Part shown: positions 1 to 10,875 of the stretch, piece after piece
Numbering within the stretch: position 1 is the stretch's first letter
Layout: each line of letters starts with the position of its first letter
Assembly: GCA_029204225.1 (NCBI GenBank)
Contig: CM055107.1
Span: 46,749,476-46,813,475, forward strand
Source: Diphasiastrum complanatum
Lineage: Eukaryota; Streptophyta; Lycopodiopsida; Lycopodiales; Lycopodiaceae
Direction of reading: 5' to 3'
DNA: 64,000 bases
The notes under the pieces: generated by a model
Seen by the model: the letters and a program-made list of their open reading frames with translations, nothing else
Told to the model about the DNA's origin: nothing
Database searches by the model: none
Translations under genes and position numbers: made by a program

Positions 1-1238
<1,238 letters not shown>

Positions 1239-1493
1239 GCCCATCAGGCCTACGTTTTAAAGCCTTCACAACCAATTTTTTCCTTTATAGAAATTCATTT
1301 TTATTTTAGCCTTTCTCGTGGAAAGTCTGATAGTTTAAAAAATTCTTAGAGCACCCTTCAAATTTAATGAAATCCTTGATAATGAAAGTCCCTTTTGTTT
1401 AACACCTTTCACAATGAAAGTATGCATCTGCACTTCAAAACACTATGTGTGTGGGTAAAGGGTAATTTGAATTTGGAGTGGGCCCTATAGATG
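1239..1493. other. No gene seen
   Basis: AT-rich unique-looking DNA between the microsatellite and a GGGGAGGAGG-rich hairpin region. I see no coding frame, RNA gene or element end. Confidence 0.6.
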
Positions 1494-1623
1494 AATGCAT
1501 GGGGAGGAGGGCCATGCATCCTGTTCTCCATACATGCATCCTCCTCCCCAAGTTTTTTAGCTCAAAAAATGTGTATGCATGGGTGAGGGGAGGAGGATGC
1601 ATGGGTCCCCTCACCCATGCATA
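1494..1623. repeat. ATGCATGG / GGGGAGGAGG inverted repeats
   Basis: Two nested foldbacks share one vocabulary. The first pairs TGGGGAGGAGG (1500-1510) with its complement at 1540-1550. The second is a perfect 18-bp inverted repeat: arms 1574-1591 (starting TATGCATGGGTGAGGGG) and 1606-1623, with a 14-bp loop. The loop and spacer carry further ATGCAT and GGAGGATGCATGGG copies, so the block looks like repeated duplication and inversion of one small module. Confidence 0.85.
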
Positions 1624-1863
1624 AAAGTGGAAAAAAGTTTAAATCTATATATAGCTATACTAGTAAAGAGTGCCCATCGTTGACGGGCGAACAATGATGG
1701 TTTAGGAGAAAAGTCGATAATCGATGACGGGTGACCGATGTATGTGTGTCCATATGTACGTGGCCGATGTATGACGGTTGGATGTCTGATTTTGGATATA
1801 AAAAAAGTATGATTTTGGGTATCGAAAAATTTGATTTTGGTTTTAGGGTTTTGGATATTGAAA
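1624..1863. other. No gene seen
   Basis: Short AT-rich stretch leading into the minisatellite. It contains a few local repeats of GATTTTGG type and no supportable gene. Confidence 0.5.
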
Positions 1864-2404
1864 AATCCTTTTTTGCAAAGCTCAACGTTGGGTCGGAAGA
1901 ATTTGAGTCTTCAAGAAAATTTGAGTCCTCCAAAAAATTCGAGTCCTTGTGAAAATTTGAGTCCTTGGAAAAATTTGAGTCTTCAAATTTTTTTTAGTCT
2001 TTTGGGAAAAATTCAAGTCTTCCAAAAAATTCGAATCTTGGAAAAATTTGAGTCTTCGGAAAATTTGAGTCTTGAAAAACTACAAGTGTTGGAAAAATTT
2101 GGGTCTTATGAAAAATTTGAGCCTTCGAAAATATTCGAGTCTTCCGAAAATTTGAGTCTTTGGAAAAATTCGAGTCTTCGAAAAAAGTTGAGTCTTTGGA
2201 AAAAATTGAGTCTTTGGAAAAATTTTGAATTGACAATACAAAGGGTCGAAAATATACAAAGACTCAGATTTTACTCTGGGTCAGAAAATATAGAAAGGGT
2301 CGAAAATATACAAAGGATCGAAACAAATCCATCTCGATTCGATCCGATCCGATCCAAGGTTGGACAATCCTTTTTTGCCAAGCTCAACGTTGGCTCGAAA
2401 AAAT
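1864..2404. repeat. GAGTCTT minisatellite with flanking direct repeats
   Basis: From about 1898 to 2235 the sequence is a degenerate tandem array with a unit near 18-20 bp, roughly AAATTTGAGTCTTCGGAA, present some 18 times. From 2240 to 2320 it gives way to a second short motif, GGGTCGAAAATATACAAAG, seen about three times. The whole is bracketed by a direct repeat of about 39 bp at 1864-1902 and 2366-2404 (containing GCTCAACGTTGG), 502 bp apart. The long plus-strand frame across it (1831-2457) is a repeat artefact rich in Leu-Ser-Lys. Confidence 0.85.
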
Positions 2405-2959
2405 TCGATCTTGCTCCCCGATGGCATTTTTTTGGGCGGGTGGGAAGGGAAGGGTGAATACATAGGGTGGGTGGAGTGAGGGTGGGCGGCCTACGATCTG
2501 GGTGGCGGCTTGTGGTCGAGACGTGTGGATGATGCTCAGAGCAGGCGATTGATGATCTACTTAGCAATCCTCCCCCCCGTGGTCTGTGGCACAACATTCT
2601 TTCTATTTTGAATATTTTTTGCAAGATGACGCATTGCGCGTGCCCCTCCATGTTGTCGAGAGAGTGGAAAATGTAAAGGGGTGGTGTGCCAAGGCCCACC
2701 TCCCTCCCTCCAAAAAAATGGGGGGAGATAGTGGTGGGGGAATGTAGCCCTCTCCCCCACCCTAAAAAAAAGAATTTGTGGGGAGGCTAAATCTTCCCCT
2801 TCTCCCCCCACTCCCCTCCCCCACCCCTCCCCCCTCCCCCCAAAAAAAGAAAAACTTTTTTGTGGGGTTCGGGGATGGGGCCTATTTATTTTTTCGAGGA
2901 TGAGACCTCTTTCCCACAAATTAGAGATCGAATGTGGCCGGAGGTCGCCTCACTGTGGC
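2405..2959. other. No gene; C-rich tract at 2796-2841
   Basis: Low-complexity DNA with alternating G-rich and C-rich stretches and no gene. The tract 2796-2841 holds seven or more runs of four to six C separated by one or two bases, so the minus strand fits a G-quadruplex pattern. A nearby CCCCCAAAAAAA motif recurs near 2700, 2755 and 2835, which suggests small tandem duplications. Confidence 0.7.
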
Positions 2960-3056
2960 TTGTCATGTAGGCCTGCCACATGGCAAGCCATGTAGGCTTG
3001 GGATTTATCACGTGGCAAGCCACATAGGCCTACCATAGGCTTTGTGTAGCAGGCTT
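2960..3056. repeat. Satellite array resumes
   Basis: This piece contains the modules of 1-1070: CATGTAGGCCTGCCACATGG, an intact CACGTG at 3009-3014, and CCATAGGCTTTGTGTAGCAGG. The satellite is therefore split by about 1.9 kb of unrelated microsatellite, minisatellite and C-rich DNA. Confidence 0.85.
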
Positions 3057-3243
3057 TGGCGTTATAATAATCGCTAGAGATACACAACTGTATCTCTCAG
3101 TAAAAAAGTTAAAATGCTAAAATTGAATATTGACTTGTATTCTCTCCTAGATTCCGATGTTATATTAAAGAACTAAGCTACCACCTTTTGGTTTTGTCAA
3201 TGTTAATATAATCTCATTCCTTATTATCCTGTCCATAAAGATG

Positions 3244-3612
3244 GGCTTGCCATCTTGAACAATGACCACCATCGTACTATCTGTATACAAAGACACGCTT
3301 GTTGAGTCCTCACATCAGACATCTAGTTCTCATAGTCATCATCGTGCAATGAGGTCGTTATTCCTAACAAGTCTTCCATGTCTCAACGCCACACTAGGCA
3401 GACATCTTCAGCTGTGCTTCCACTCCTTATTAAAATTCACATTGAACTACCCATCCCCAATCCACTGATGCATTCCTCGCCTCCTCTTTCTCACAAGGTC
3501 AATCTGTGACCATTGGATCCACTATTCCAATCACAGCTGCCCAAGCCACCTCACCCCCACAAACCTGAGTCATTTCACCAAATACCCAAGGTTTTATGGA
3601 TATATTCGATGA
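3244..3612 (+). pseudogene. Decayed copy of the Gypsy accessory ORF (linker part)
   Basis: About 350 bp aligns by eye with 56240-56584, inside the accessory ORF downstream of the Gypsy integrase. Shared stretches include residues SVTIG, PITxAQ, SPP and the FMD-DDS motif. At the two sites where the 56-kb copy has TAG stops (near 56470 and 56560), this copy reads glutamine (CAA), so those stops arose by decay. This copy has its own stop (near 3565) and frameshifts, and similarity ends just after 3612. It is a 5'- and 3'-truncated fragment with no Gypsy pol next to it. Confidence 0.65.
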
Positions 3613-4199
3613 TTCCAATGTGCGGTTAAAGCCAGTTGAAGGAAGATTAAGGATAGAAGAGATCTGAAATCTCTATGGGTGGGATCCGAGGAGGGATTAG
3701 AGGTGGGTTTTTTTGTGAAGGAATTATTGATGGATGGAGATGGGAGCAATTGACAAGAGCGCAGGGAAATGTGGTGGGCGTTTTCGGACTTTATGTTGAG
3801 TGGATGGAAAAGAAATACTAGCAACAGCTCGACGGATGTTGTTAGATGATTGCTAGCATTGAGGAATAGATCAAACAACTTTGTTGGTGAAATCCTTGGC
3901 TGTGGTCTTGTGCAGAGGTGCTATTCGCAATGCTGAGAGGATCGCCGGGACTAATTGATTGTATCACAGTCGGATTTTGATTTCAGAGGATCATTGAGAG
4001 CGTAAAATGGGTTTTTCTTGAGATGGTGATGGGGAACATAGAAAAATTGAGCATTTGCAATGTCCATCTATTGAAGTGCTCATGCTCCTATATTACATCT
4101 CTGCTGCCGTAATCTCTTCTTAAAATAAAACTACTGCTCTCTTGTCCTTCCAAAGCAGCAGGCTAATCATCTTGCCCAAGGACTAGATTCAATCTACCA
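3613..4199. other. No gene recognised
   Basis: Mixed-composition DNA after the accessory-ORF fragment. It may continue the same element in unrecognisable form. A minus-strand frame of 94 codons (3594-3878) has no family features that I recognise and overlaps the fragment, so it was not called. Confidence 0.4.
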
Positions 4200-5010
4200 G
4201 GGGCCAAAATTGATTGTTCCAAATCATAGATTGACCAAGTTCAGTCACTTGATCTTCTATTCAAGTGATAAGGATCAAGATCTTGTATTGGACATTAGAT
4301 TTGAACTATCTCAAGTGATGGGAATCGAATTTGATCTATTTCATGAGCACACAATTTCTCAAATTTGGTCACTTTATGAGAAACCTTTAGTGATATTCAC
4401 CAAAAGTGAACTATTCCAAAATATACACATCAAATTTTAGTTATCTCATGTGATATGAGTCAATTTCGTTAACAATGGGTCAAGCTTGAGATATCTTAGT
4501 ATACTAGACTTGGGATTGGTTGAGTTTGATCACTTGATGAGCCGTGTCGGGTGATAAGCAACAAAACCACGCATAGACATAAAATTTAAGTTATTACGTG
4601 TAATAGGGGTTTGATAAGGGGTTGAAATTGAGTTGTCTTAATATATTACTTGTTGAGTCTAGTCACTTGATAGAGCCATGTCAAGTAATAAGCAACAAAA
4701 TCATAGGCTAGGTAGCAGATTTTGACTTTCTCGAGTGCTAAAGATACCAAAATGGGGCTATTTACATTGATAGACACCAAGATTGACTATCTGATGTGAT
4801 GTTGGTCAATTATGATCACTCAAAGAACAATGATGAGTAATTAGGACCAAAATTGAGCTGTCTCACATGTAAGCACTGCATTCAAATTTACATGAATGTC
4901 ATAAACTCAAAATTGATCACTCAATGCCTTATCTCAAGATAGACAATAATTTTGAGCTATATCGCATGATAGGGGTCAATTCCATTGATAAGCAATAAAA
5001 AACAATCAAT
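4200..5010. repeat. Degenerate GAGCTATCTCATGTGATAGG-type repeat
   Basis: Non-coding DNA made of loosely repeated phrases: TCACTTGATGAGCCATGTC, GTGATAAGCAACAAAA, GAGCTATCTCATGTGAT and CTCACATGTAAGCA. The same run of phrases recurs at 5435-5760 on the other side of a Copia fragment. It resembles an old tandem repeat or the non-coding part of a large element. The short frame at 4210-4440 lies inside it and was not called. Confidence 0.6.
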
Positions 5011-5014
5011 CTAA

Positions 5015-5407
5015 ATGTACTACATGATGGAAGTCCAAGAAGAAGATCCAAAGCATGGAAAAAGTGATGATGATAAAGAATCAAGCTCTAAAGGAAAGAA
5101 GAAAGACAAAGCCAAACAAAATTGCTTCTTTTGTGGAAAGAAGAGGCACTTTGCATCCCAGTGCTACAAAAAGAAGAATTCACAAGATGAGAGCAAGCAA
5201 GGCAACCTTACCATTGAGGATTATGAGGATGAAGTTGATTCATCCTTGATGGCATCTACACCAACAAGCAAGAGCTACTTTAATGAGACATGGTGGATTG
5301 AGAGTGGGGCTAGTTCCCACATGACATTCCAAAAGGAATTCTTCTCAACTCTTGTACCCTTTTTAGGTTGTAAAAAGTCTATTCTAACAACAAGTGATCA
5401 ACAATAA
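5015..5407 (+). pseudogene. Copia gag zinc knuckle to protease fragment
   Basis: The 130-codon frame has a lysine-rich stretch, then a CCHC zinc knuckle (CFFCGKKRHFASQC), then a protease start, WWIESGASSHMT. In active Copia proteases this motif reads DSGAS with the catalytic aspartate; here it is glutamate. The closest relatives in this window are the frames at 41914 (minus) and 45417 and 47460 (plus), which share ASSHMTF. The fragment ends after about 30 protease residues and no LTR is visible on either side. It sits inside a degenerate non-coding repeat, so it looks like an insertion remnant. Confidence 0.8.
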
Positions 5408-5434
5408 CTGGTGCAACAAAATATACTAGTTTTG

Positions 5435-5760
5435 AAACTAGTTGAGTCTAATAACTTGATGAGCCATGTTGGGTGATAAGAAAAAAAATTACACATTGGG
5501 CATCAAATTTTGGCATTCCCAAATGATAGGCAACAAATTTAATCTATTTGGATGAAATCCCTCGAAGTTGATCACTCTATGAGGAGCCTCAGATGAGAAG
5601 TGCCAAAATGGGACTTTTTACATTGATAGACATCAAGTTGGAGCTATCTCATGTGATGCTGGTTAATTATGATTACTCAATGGGCTATGTCAAGCGATAG
5701 GGACCAAAATAGAGTTGTTTCACATGTAAGTATCAAATTCAAAATTTTCCAAACTCGTAA
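5435..5760. repeat. Second copy of the degenerate repeat
   Basis: The phrases ACTTGATGAGCCATGTTGGG, ACATTGATAGACATCAAG, CTCATGTGATGCTGGT and TTTCACATGTAAGTATCAAA match the order found at about 4650-4880. Copies are roughly 70-80 percent alike by eye. Confidence 0.6.
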
Positions 5761-6490
5761 TTTTGATGATTTTTTAAAAATGACAAATATGTATTAATTA
5801 CTGCTTAGGTTCCTAAATAGTTAAAAGAAATCACGCTTCTATTTCATAGTTTGCTTGAATCTGCTTCTTTTCTTCGTGAATTAGACAATGTCATATTCGT
5901 CCAAGCCAATTAACATTGGTAAGGTATCTAAATGTTTTAGTGATAAAGGTATTTATGGATCTTGTTAGATTTGTGTGTACATATCAATTTTAACTGTATA
6001 TTTTGACAAGTGTATTTTGTCAATATCATTAACATTCTTGTTAAAAAAATTGCAGATAAAATTTAATCGTTCATTAGCGAATATGTCTTTTATTGAGGAA
6101 ATGTCTTGAAACAGTTATATTTATTAAATGTACAGTAGATATTATGTACTTAACATTTGGATTTGCAGCATTGTGTGTTGAATATAACTTTTTTTGTTTT
6201 TTTCTACGATTGTTTAAAGCACAACGCCTCCACAAGATAGCAAAAAGTTAAAGAAGATGCAATATTATTACAAAATGAAATCACGAAAAAGAGCACAAAT
6301 GCTTGAGCAAAGACTTAGTGGAACATCATCGTCATCAAGTTATGGTGCCCAGTCTTGACCTAAATCACAGGCACTATATAATTATTTGTTTAAAACTTAG
6401 GACTATATTTATACACATATAAATTAGCTTGTAACATTAAGCTAATCATTCTTGTAATTGTAAAATGAAATTAGTACAAACAGAGGTACA
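5761..6490. other. AT-rich DNA; possible exon at 6220-6358
   Basis: Mostly AT-rich and intron-like. A short open stretch ending in TGA at about 6358 reads as a lysine- and arginine-rich peptide with a serine run (KKLKKMQYYYKMKSRKRAQM, then SGTSSSSS), preceded by a plausible 3' splice site (TTTAAAG). A small ATG frame near 5888 runs into a GTAAGG donor. These may be exons of a decayed gene or of the CACTA element that follows. I could not build a consistent gene model. Confidence 0.3.
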
Positions 6491-6518
6491 ATGAAAAGAT
6501 ATATTGCGAGTGCAAACA

Positions 6519-7763
6519 ATGCAAAGGATTGAAAATTTGAGAAAGACGAATAGTGGTGCAACATATGTGGAATTGGCATTAGATGAAGATCTTGTTGATG
6601 ATCATAATGATGTCACTAGTCACTATGCACCTCATGATGTGAAAGTTATGCATCTTTCCATTTTGCACGTCACTCACTCCACCACACCTCACATAGATCT
6701 TTCCATGGAATCTATTCATCCCATGATATCACCACACATAGATTCTATTTGTCCCACGACACCTCACATGGATTCTATCCATCCCACAACACCTCACGCA
6801 AATTTTACTATGGATTCTATCCATCCCACGACACCTCACATCGATTCTATCCATCCCACGACATCTTACGTCGATTCTATCCATCCTACGACACCTCACA
6901 TCGATTCTATCCATCCCACGACATCTCACATCGATTCTATCCATCCCACATCACCTCACATACCTTGTGTAGAATCTCTTCTTCTTCCTATCCCATCTAG
7001 ATTTATTCCATTAAAAAAAAGAACACAACTTGGATGCATTTTGACAAGATTTGAAAATGAACAACCAAATTTACGTACTGTTGACTTATCCAAGGATGTT
7101 TTAAATTCATTGACTGAGTCTCCCCTTCCTCCCTACCTAGAAGCATTGGTTAAGCCCTTTGATAGAAAGAAATACTCATGTTGGCTTGATAGAGTACCAC
7201 TACCATTATGTGGAATATCATTTTCATATTGGGGTCATATGTACATGATCAAGCCAAGTGAGCACTTTCCTAACACGGGATTGGGTTTATTTTCTTTGAC
7301 TAGCATTGATGTCCCTTTGAATAGTGTTGTCACATTAATGCCTTATGCAGGACCTCAATACAATTGGGGTGATTGGCATGCTCTATGTCATCACCAATGG
7401 AGAATGCAAGTTTATGGCTTGAATGCCAATGCTTATTCTTTGGAAGAGCGACGTGTGCAAGGAGAGAATGTTTTGAAATCACATCGTATGTACATTGATG
7501 GGCATCAAGAAAAACATGGCAATATTGCTGCATATATAAATAGTTCCATTGGGCACCCTTCATTAACTAATTGTGATTTCGAGGAACGTACCAATGGAAA
7601 GAAAGAATACTTTTCTAGGAACTCAAAAGGTACATACGTAATGGTATGTGCAATAAGGCCCATTAAATGTGGTGAAGAGCTATTCATCATATATAGCTTC
7701 AATCGCCCTCTTCCAAGATGTGTACAAAAGGCTTTGAGCCAAACTCAATCATGTACCTTGTGA
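6519..7763 (+). CDS. SET-domain protein with PHIDSIHPTT tandem repeats
   Basis: This is the longest intact gene-like frame in the window that is not obvious retroelement pol: 414 residues from the first ATG, with an in-frame TGA just upstream at about 6491. Residues about 57-147 are a tandem repeat of a ten-residue unit close to PHIDSIHPTT, eight or more copies, Thr/Pro/His-rich. Residues about 252-395 look like a SET fold: an NTGLGLFSL start (GxG cofactor loop), AAYINSSIGHPSLTNCDF in place of the usual NHSCxPNC, and CGEELFIIYSF at the GEEL-Y end. SET domains are protein-lysine methyltransferases using S-adenosylmethionine. The NHSC-type motif is atypical, so activity is uncertain. No pre-SET or post-SET cysteine cluster is evident. 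CACTA remnants start about 200 bp downstream on the same strand, so this may be a host gene captured by a transposon, a transposon gene, or a fragment of a larger host gene with introns. Confidence 0.65.
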   Translation: MQRIENLRKTNSGATYVELALDEDLVDDHNDVTSHYAPHDVKVMHLSILHVTHSTTPHIDLSMESIHPMISPHIDSICPTTPHMDSIHPTTPHANFTMDSIHPTTPHIDSIHPTTSYVDSIHPTTPHIDSIHPTTSHIDSIHPTSPHIPCVESLLLPIPSRFIPLKKRTQLGCILTRFENEQPNLRTVDLSKDVLNSLTESPLPPYLEALVKPFDRKKYSCWLDRVPLPLCGISFSYWGHMYMIKPSEHFPNTGLGLFSLTSIDVPLNSVVTLMPYAGPQYNWGDWHALCHHQWRMQVYGLNANAYSLEERRVQGENVLKSHRMYIDGHQEKHGNIAAYINSSIGHPSLTNCDFEERTNGKKEYFSRNSKGTYVMVCAIRPIKCGEELFIIYSFNRPLPRCVQKALSQTQSCTL

Positions 7764-7961
7764 ATATCAGAATACATTTTATCTATTTAGTGAGAACAAA
7801 TTATGTTGAATGTGAATTAATTGTTTTTTTTATATTTCATATTGCATGCCTTAATTTAAGATATGGTGTTTGATTTGCATGTCTTAATTTTAGTTTTAGT
7901 TATCATGAATGACAATCTTACATGTTAATTGATGAATATGTTAATTTGTTTCCCACGTTTG

Positions 7962-8790
7962 ATGGACTATGAATTGTCATCTAGCTCTAGTGACGATGAC
8001 AATAGTCATGTCCAAAACAAGATTGGCATACGATGGGCCACACATAAATCAAGTATCACGTCGTGAGCGTATGCGATTGAGAACCATGATAAAAATAGAT
8101 GAAAAACAACGTGCCAAAGCAAATCAGCCTCAATCTTCTTCTTCTTCAGAATCAAGATCAAGTGCCGAAAATGATTTTTGCATTCAAGATGAAGTTGAAA
8201 TTATGAACAACTTGATAAATAATGTCTACGAGCATCATGATGTGGAAGAACGCACTGAACATGATAGTGAATCATTTATTAGTGTCAAGGAAAAAAAATT
8301 GAGAGAAGAATCAAACACACCATTATATCCTGGAGCAAAGACATCTCGTTTGGCCACTTCGTTGCTTATATTGAACCTCCAAGCAAAATATAAATGGAGT
8401 GATACAAGTGTTACATCCTTATTTGGTAAATAAGATTGAGATTTTTTTTAAAGAATTTAATAGATGTGTTGTTCAAGTCAAATATTTTAGTTGGCTAAAT
8501 GATCTTTTATTTTATATTATGAAAATTCATTTCATTATGTACAGGTTATTACGCAAACTACTCCTAGAAGGAAACACTATGTTAGAGACAAGAGGTGAGG
8601 CACAAAAAATGTTGAGTGCAATGGGAATGGACTATAAATTGCATGTGGAGTCTTATGGAGCTGGCTTAGCATCATTGTTCTACTCTCTTACTCATGGATT
8701 TCCAAGGCTTGATGGTTCTTCATGGCAAGAAGGCAATGGAGGCCCATTCATGGTGGATTTCGTCACATACACTTCACATGAAGTGTAATA
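7962..8790 (+). pseudogene. CACTA (En/Spm) TNP2-type transposase remnant
   Basis: A serine- and aspartate-rich start (ATG 7962 in one frame) passes by frameshift into the frame 7969-8433, which ends in LYPGAKTSRLATSLLILNLQ then KYKWSDTSVTSLF. This matches the conserved N-terminal block of CACTA TNP2 transposases (LYPG... LKxxxxWSDxSFxxLL). After about 120 bp with GT...AG ends (8426-8544, a possible intron), the frame at 8546 continues with LLRKLLLEGNTMLETRGEAQ and KMLSAMGMDYK, the next TNP2 block. The reading frames do not join cleanly across the intron, and beyond about 8660 I no longer recognise transposase sequence. No terminal CACTA inverted repeats were found. Truncated and inactive. Confidence 0.6.
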
Positions 8791-9039
8791 TGGAGAAGAC
8801 ATGCAAACAAACATTGATCACTTTCATTTGTTACATGTTTGCTGCTGTTTTAAAGAGATTTCAAAGGCGGAAATATGGAGGAATCATTCCATTCCCATTC
8901 TATGTTATTCTTCATGTACTAGTTTCATCTTGAGATGTAAAATTGATGTAAAAAATAGTGAAACATCCAATATGGACACTCTTATCTATATCAATTATGA
9001 AATTTATTGTTTTGTACATATTAGGATCATTGAGAGGAT
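8791..9039 (+). other. No gene recognised
   Basis: Short frames (8694-8933, 8801-9124) with no recognisable family. The second runs into a Copia 3' terminus, so it is probably a chance fusion. Confidence 0.4.
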
Positions 9040-9620
9040 ATCTATCCTTAAGATGAAAATCATTCTTAAGTTAGATCAAAGTAGTATTGTAAAACTAGCA
9101 AGTAAAGTTGAAGAGGGAGTGTGAAAATTGTTAACATTTTCTAGCTAGTTTGAGGCCTAAATTGGCAATTTTTGTGCATAGTTTTGGATCTAACCTTTCA
9201 CACCTGTGAAAGAGGCCTAAATACTTTTATTTTAGCATATGTTTTATATTGAAGAAGTCTCAAACTTCAGGACCTTCAAAATGACACCAAAATCATGTTA
9301 TTTGGACATATAGGCCAAAATTGGCTATTTTAGGCTATTGGTGTCCTAAAATTGGGTCCTAAGTTCTAGAGAGAGGAGAGAGAGTCATCTCTCTCACCTA
9401 TATTAGTCTGAAATTCATGGAGAACAGGTTGGGAAACTTTTTGTATTGTTGAAAGAGATCAATAGATCATTGTCACAGATTCTTCTTCCATTGAGGCATT
9501 GCTTTGTGTATTTTTATTAGTTTCTTTTGTCTCTTGAATGCTTTGTCAAGTTCATGTGTATCAAATGTAGCATTAGGATGCTTTGCCATGTCTATCTTTT
9601 GTAACTTGTTGTGCAAAGAT
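9040..9620 (+). mobile_element. Copia 3' terminus and LTR start
   Basis: The frame ending at 9124 closes with SKVEEGV and a stop overlapping GAGGGAGTGTGAAAATTG. The minus-strand Copia at 29820 ends the same way (KLVEEGV, then GAGGGAGTGTGAAAGATTC), where an LTR begins with TGTGAAAG. By analogy the purine run GAAGAGGGAG is the polypurine tract and the LTR starts at 9119. A short GAGAGAGGAGAGAGAG run and inverted copy near 9370-9400 lie in the LTR body. I cannot place the LTR end. Confidence 0.5.
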
Positions 9621-9629
9621 CTTAGCCAA

Positions 9630-10253
9630 GTATTTTGGGAGTTTGGATCCATTCGAGATCCACTTTTTCAAAAAAGTGTCTCAGGAGGGCCATTGCCGCA
9701 AATGCAGCAATTTTTTGGGTCAGCAAGAAGCAGACCATCACAGTTCAGTCATCCTGTGAAGCAGAATATGTTGCAGCCGCAAAGATGGTCAACAAAATTG
9801 TATGGCTCAAACAATTCTTTGACGAACTAGGAGAAACCACCAAAGAGCCTCTGATCTTGCAGATCTGCCATACACGAAGGATCCCGTGTTTCATTCAAGA
9901 ATGAAACATGTTGCAATCAAATATCATATGATAAAGGACCTATTGCAATAAATGAATTGAAGACCAACTTCATTGGAACGAATGGCGGACATCTTTACAA
10001 AACCTTTAGACAAGGGATGTTCAAGAAGCAAAGGACAAGTCTAGGAATCATAAAGCTACCAGCCTTTGAGAGAGAGCTGAAGAAGCAAAATATTTTGAGC
10101 CACAAAGCTTTGCTAGCTTTCGAATTCGAGCCTTTGGAAATACAAGGGAGCTGCCCACAGGTGAAAGCAAGATGTTCACAGACTGAAAGATGTTTGACGA
10201 CAAAAGTAAAATGTTCGAGGACCAAAGGAGCCCAAAGGGAAGGCGAAGCCTGA
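9630..10253 (+). pseudogene. Copia RNase H and 3' tail fragment
   Basis: Residues FWVSKKQTITVQSSCEAEYV and AAAKMVNKIVWLKQFFDELG are the C-terminal half of Copia RNase H. A frameshift near 9880 then moves the frame to HSRMKHVAIKYHMIKDLL and MADIFTKPLDKG, the usual Copia ending. The tail FERELKKQNILSHKALLAFE matches the tail of the minus-strand Copia at 20207 (FERELKKQNVSIYKALLAFS), so the two belong to one family. The reverse transcriptase is missing. The 10301 LTR follows after about 50 bp. Confidence 0.8.
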
Positions 10254-10300
10254 ACAACGCACGCAACCGAACAACTCCTGAAGACCGAAACATAGCGGAT

Positions 10301-10875
10301 TGTTGGAGGATTTGCGGATCTCGAGGCAAACCTAACCCTAGTTTATAAGTGAGAGGGATTTGGCACCCTACGTGTGTAAGTCCAACCCGATGATCACATA
10401 GCTATTTGATTAGTTACAAGTTAATAAAAGGACTTTAGGCCTTTTTGCGGGACTTTTAATGTCATAGGGCCTAAATGTCAAGCTAGTGAACAAAGTTGGG
10501 GTTCCCACCAAATTTCAATTTCAAATTGGTTTCCTCCAATTATTTAATGAGTTCCCACTCCGTTTTAAATATGAATAATTAGAGAGGTAGAAACGAGCCA
10601 ATAGGATTTTGAGGCCAAGGCCCTTCTCTCCACTATAAATATGGACAAACTCAAGTTGCTCCTCATTTTAAAATCTTCATTTCAATACAAGAAGATTGAT
10701 TTTCTTATGGAATGGATTTGTAAATGTCCTTGCTCTCTTTGCAAAAAGTACAAAAAGGACCAAGAGTGGATCCTAATCTGATCCTCAAGAGGGATTGGTT
10801 GTCAGATTACTTGATCTATCAATCTACTTGAGATTAAGATCAATCTAGATCAATTCTAGACACAAAATCCTAACA
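10301..10875 (+). mobile_element. Copia 3' LTR (575 bp)
   Basis: It starts TGTTGGAGGATTT and ends AAAATCCTAACA, an imperfect terminal inverted repeat with TG...CA ends. A TATA-like CACTATAAATATGG lies near 10630 with the transcript start expected about 30 bp downstream. A purine-rich stretch (AGGAGCCCAAAGGGAAGG) about 70 bp upstream may be the polypurine tract. It fits as the 3' LTR of the Copia fragment ending at 10253. Confidence 0.6.

Noticed and set aside
1831-2457. 208-codon plus-strand frame
   Set aside because: Its content follows from the GAGTCTT minisatellite; no protein family features.
2271-2919. Minus-strand frames rich in Pro and Gly
   Set aside because: They arise from C-rich and G-rich low-complexity DNA without any family motif.
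8426-8544. Firm intron in the CACTA transposase
   Set aside because: GT...AG ends are present and both flanks are transposase-like, but joining them does not keep the frame, so it is reported only as possible.
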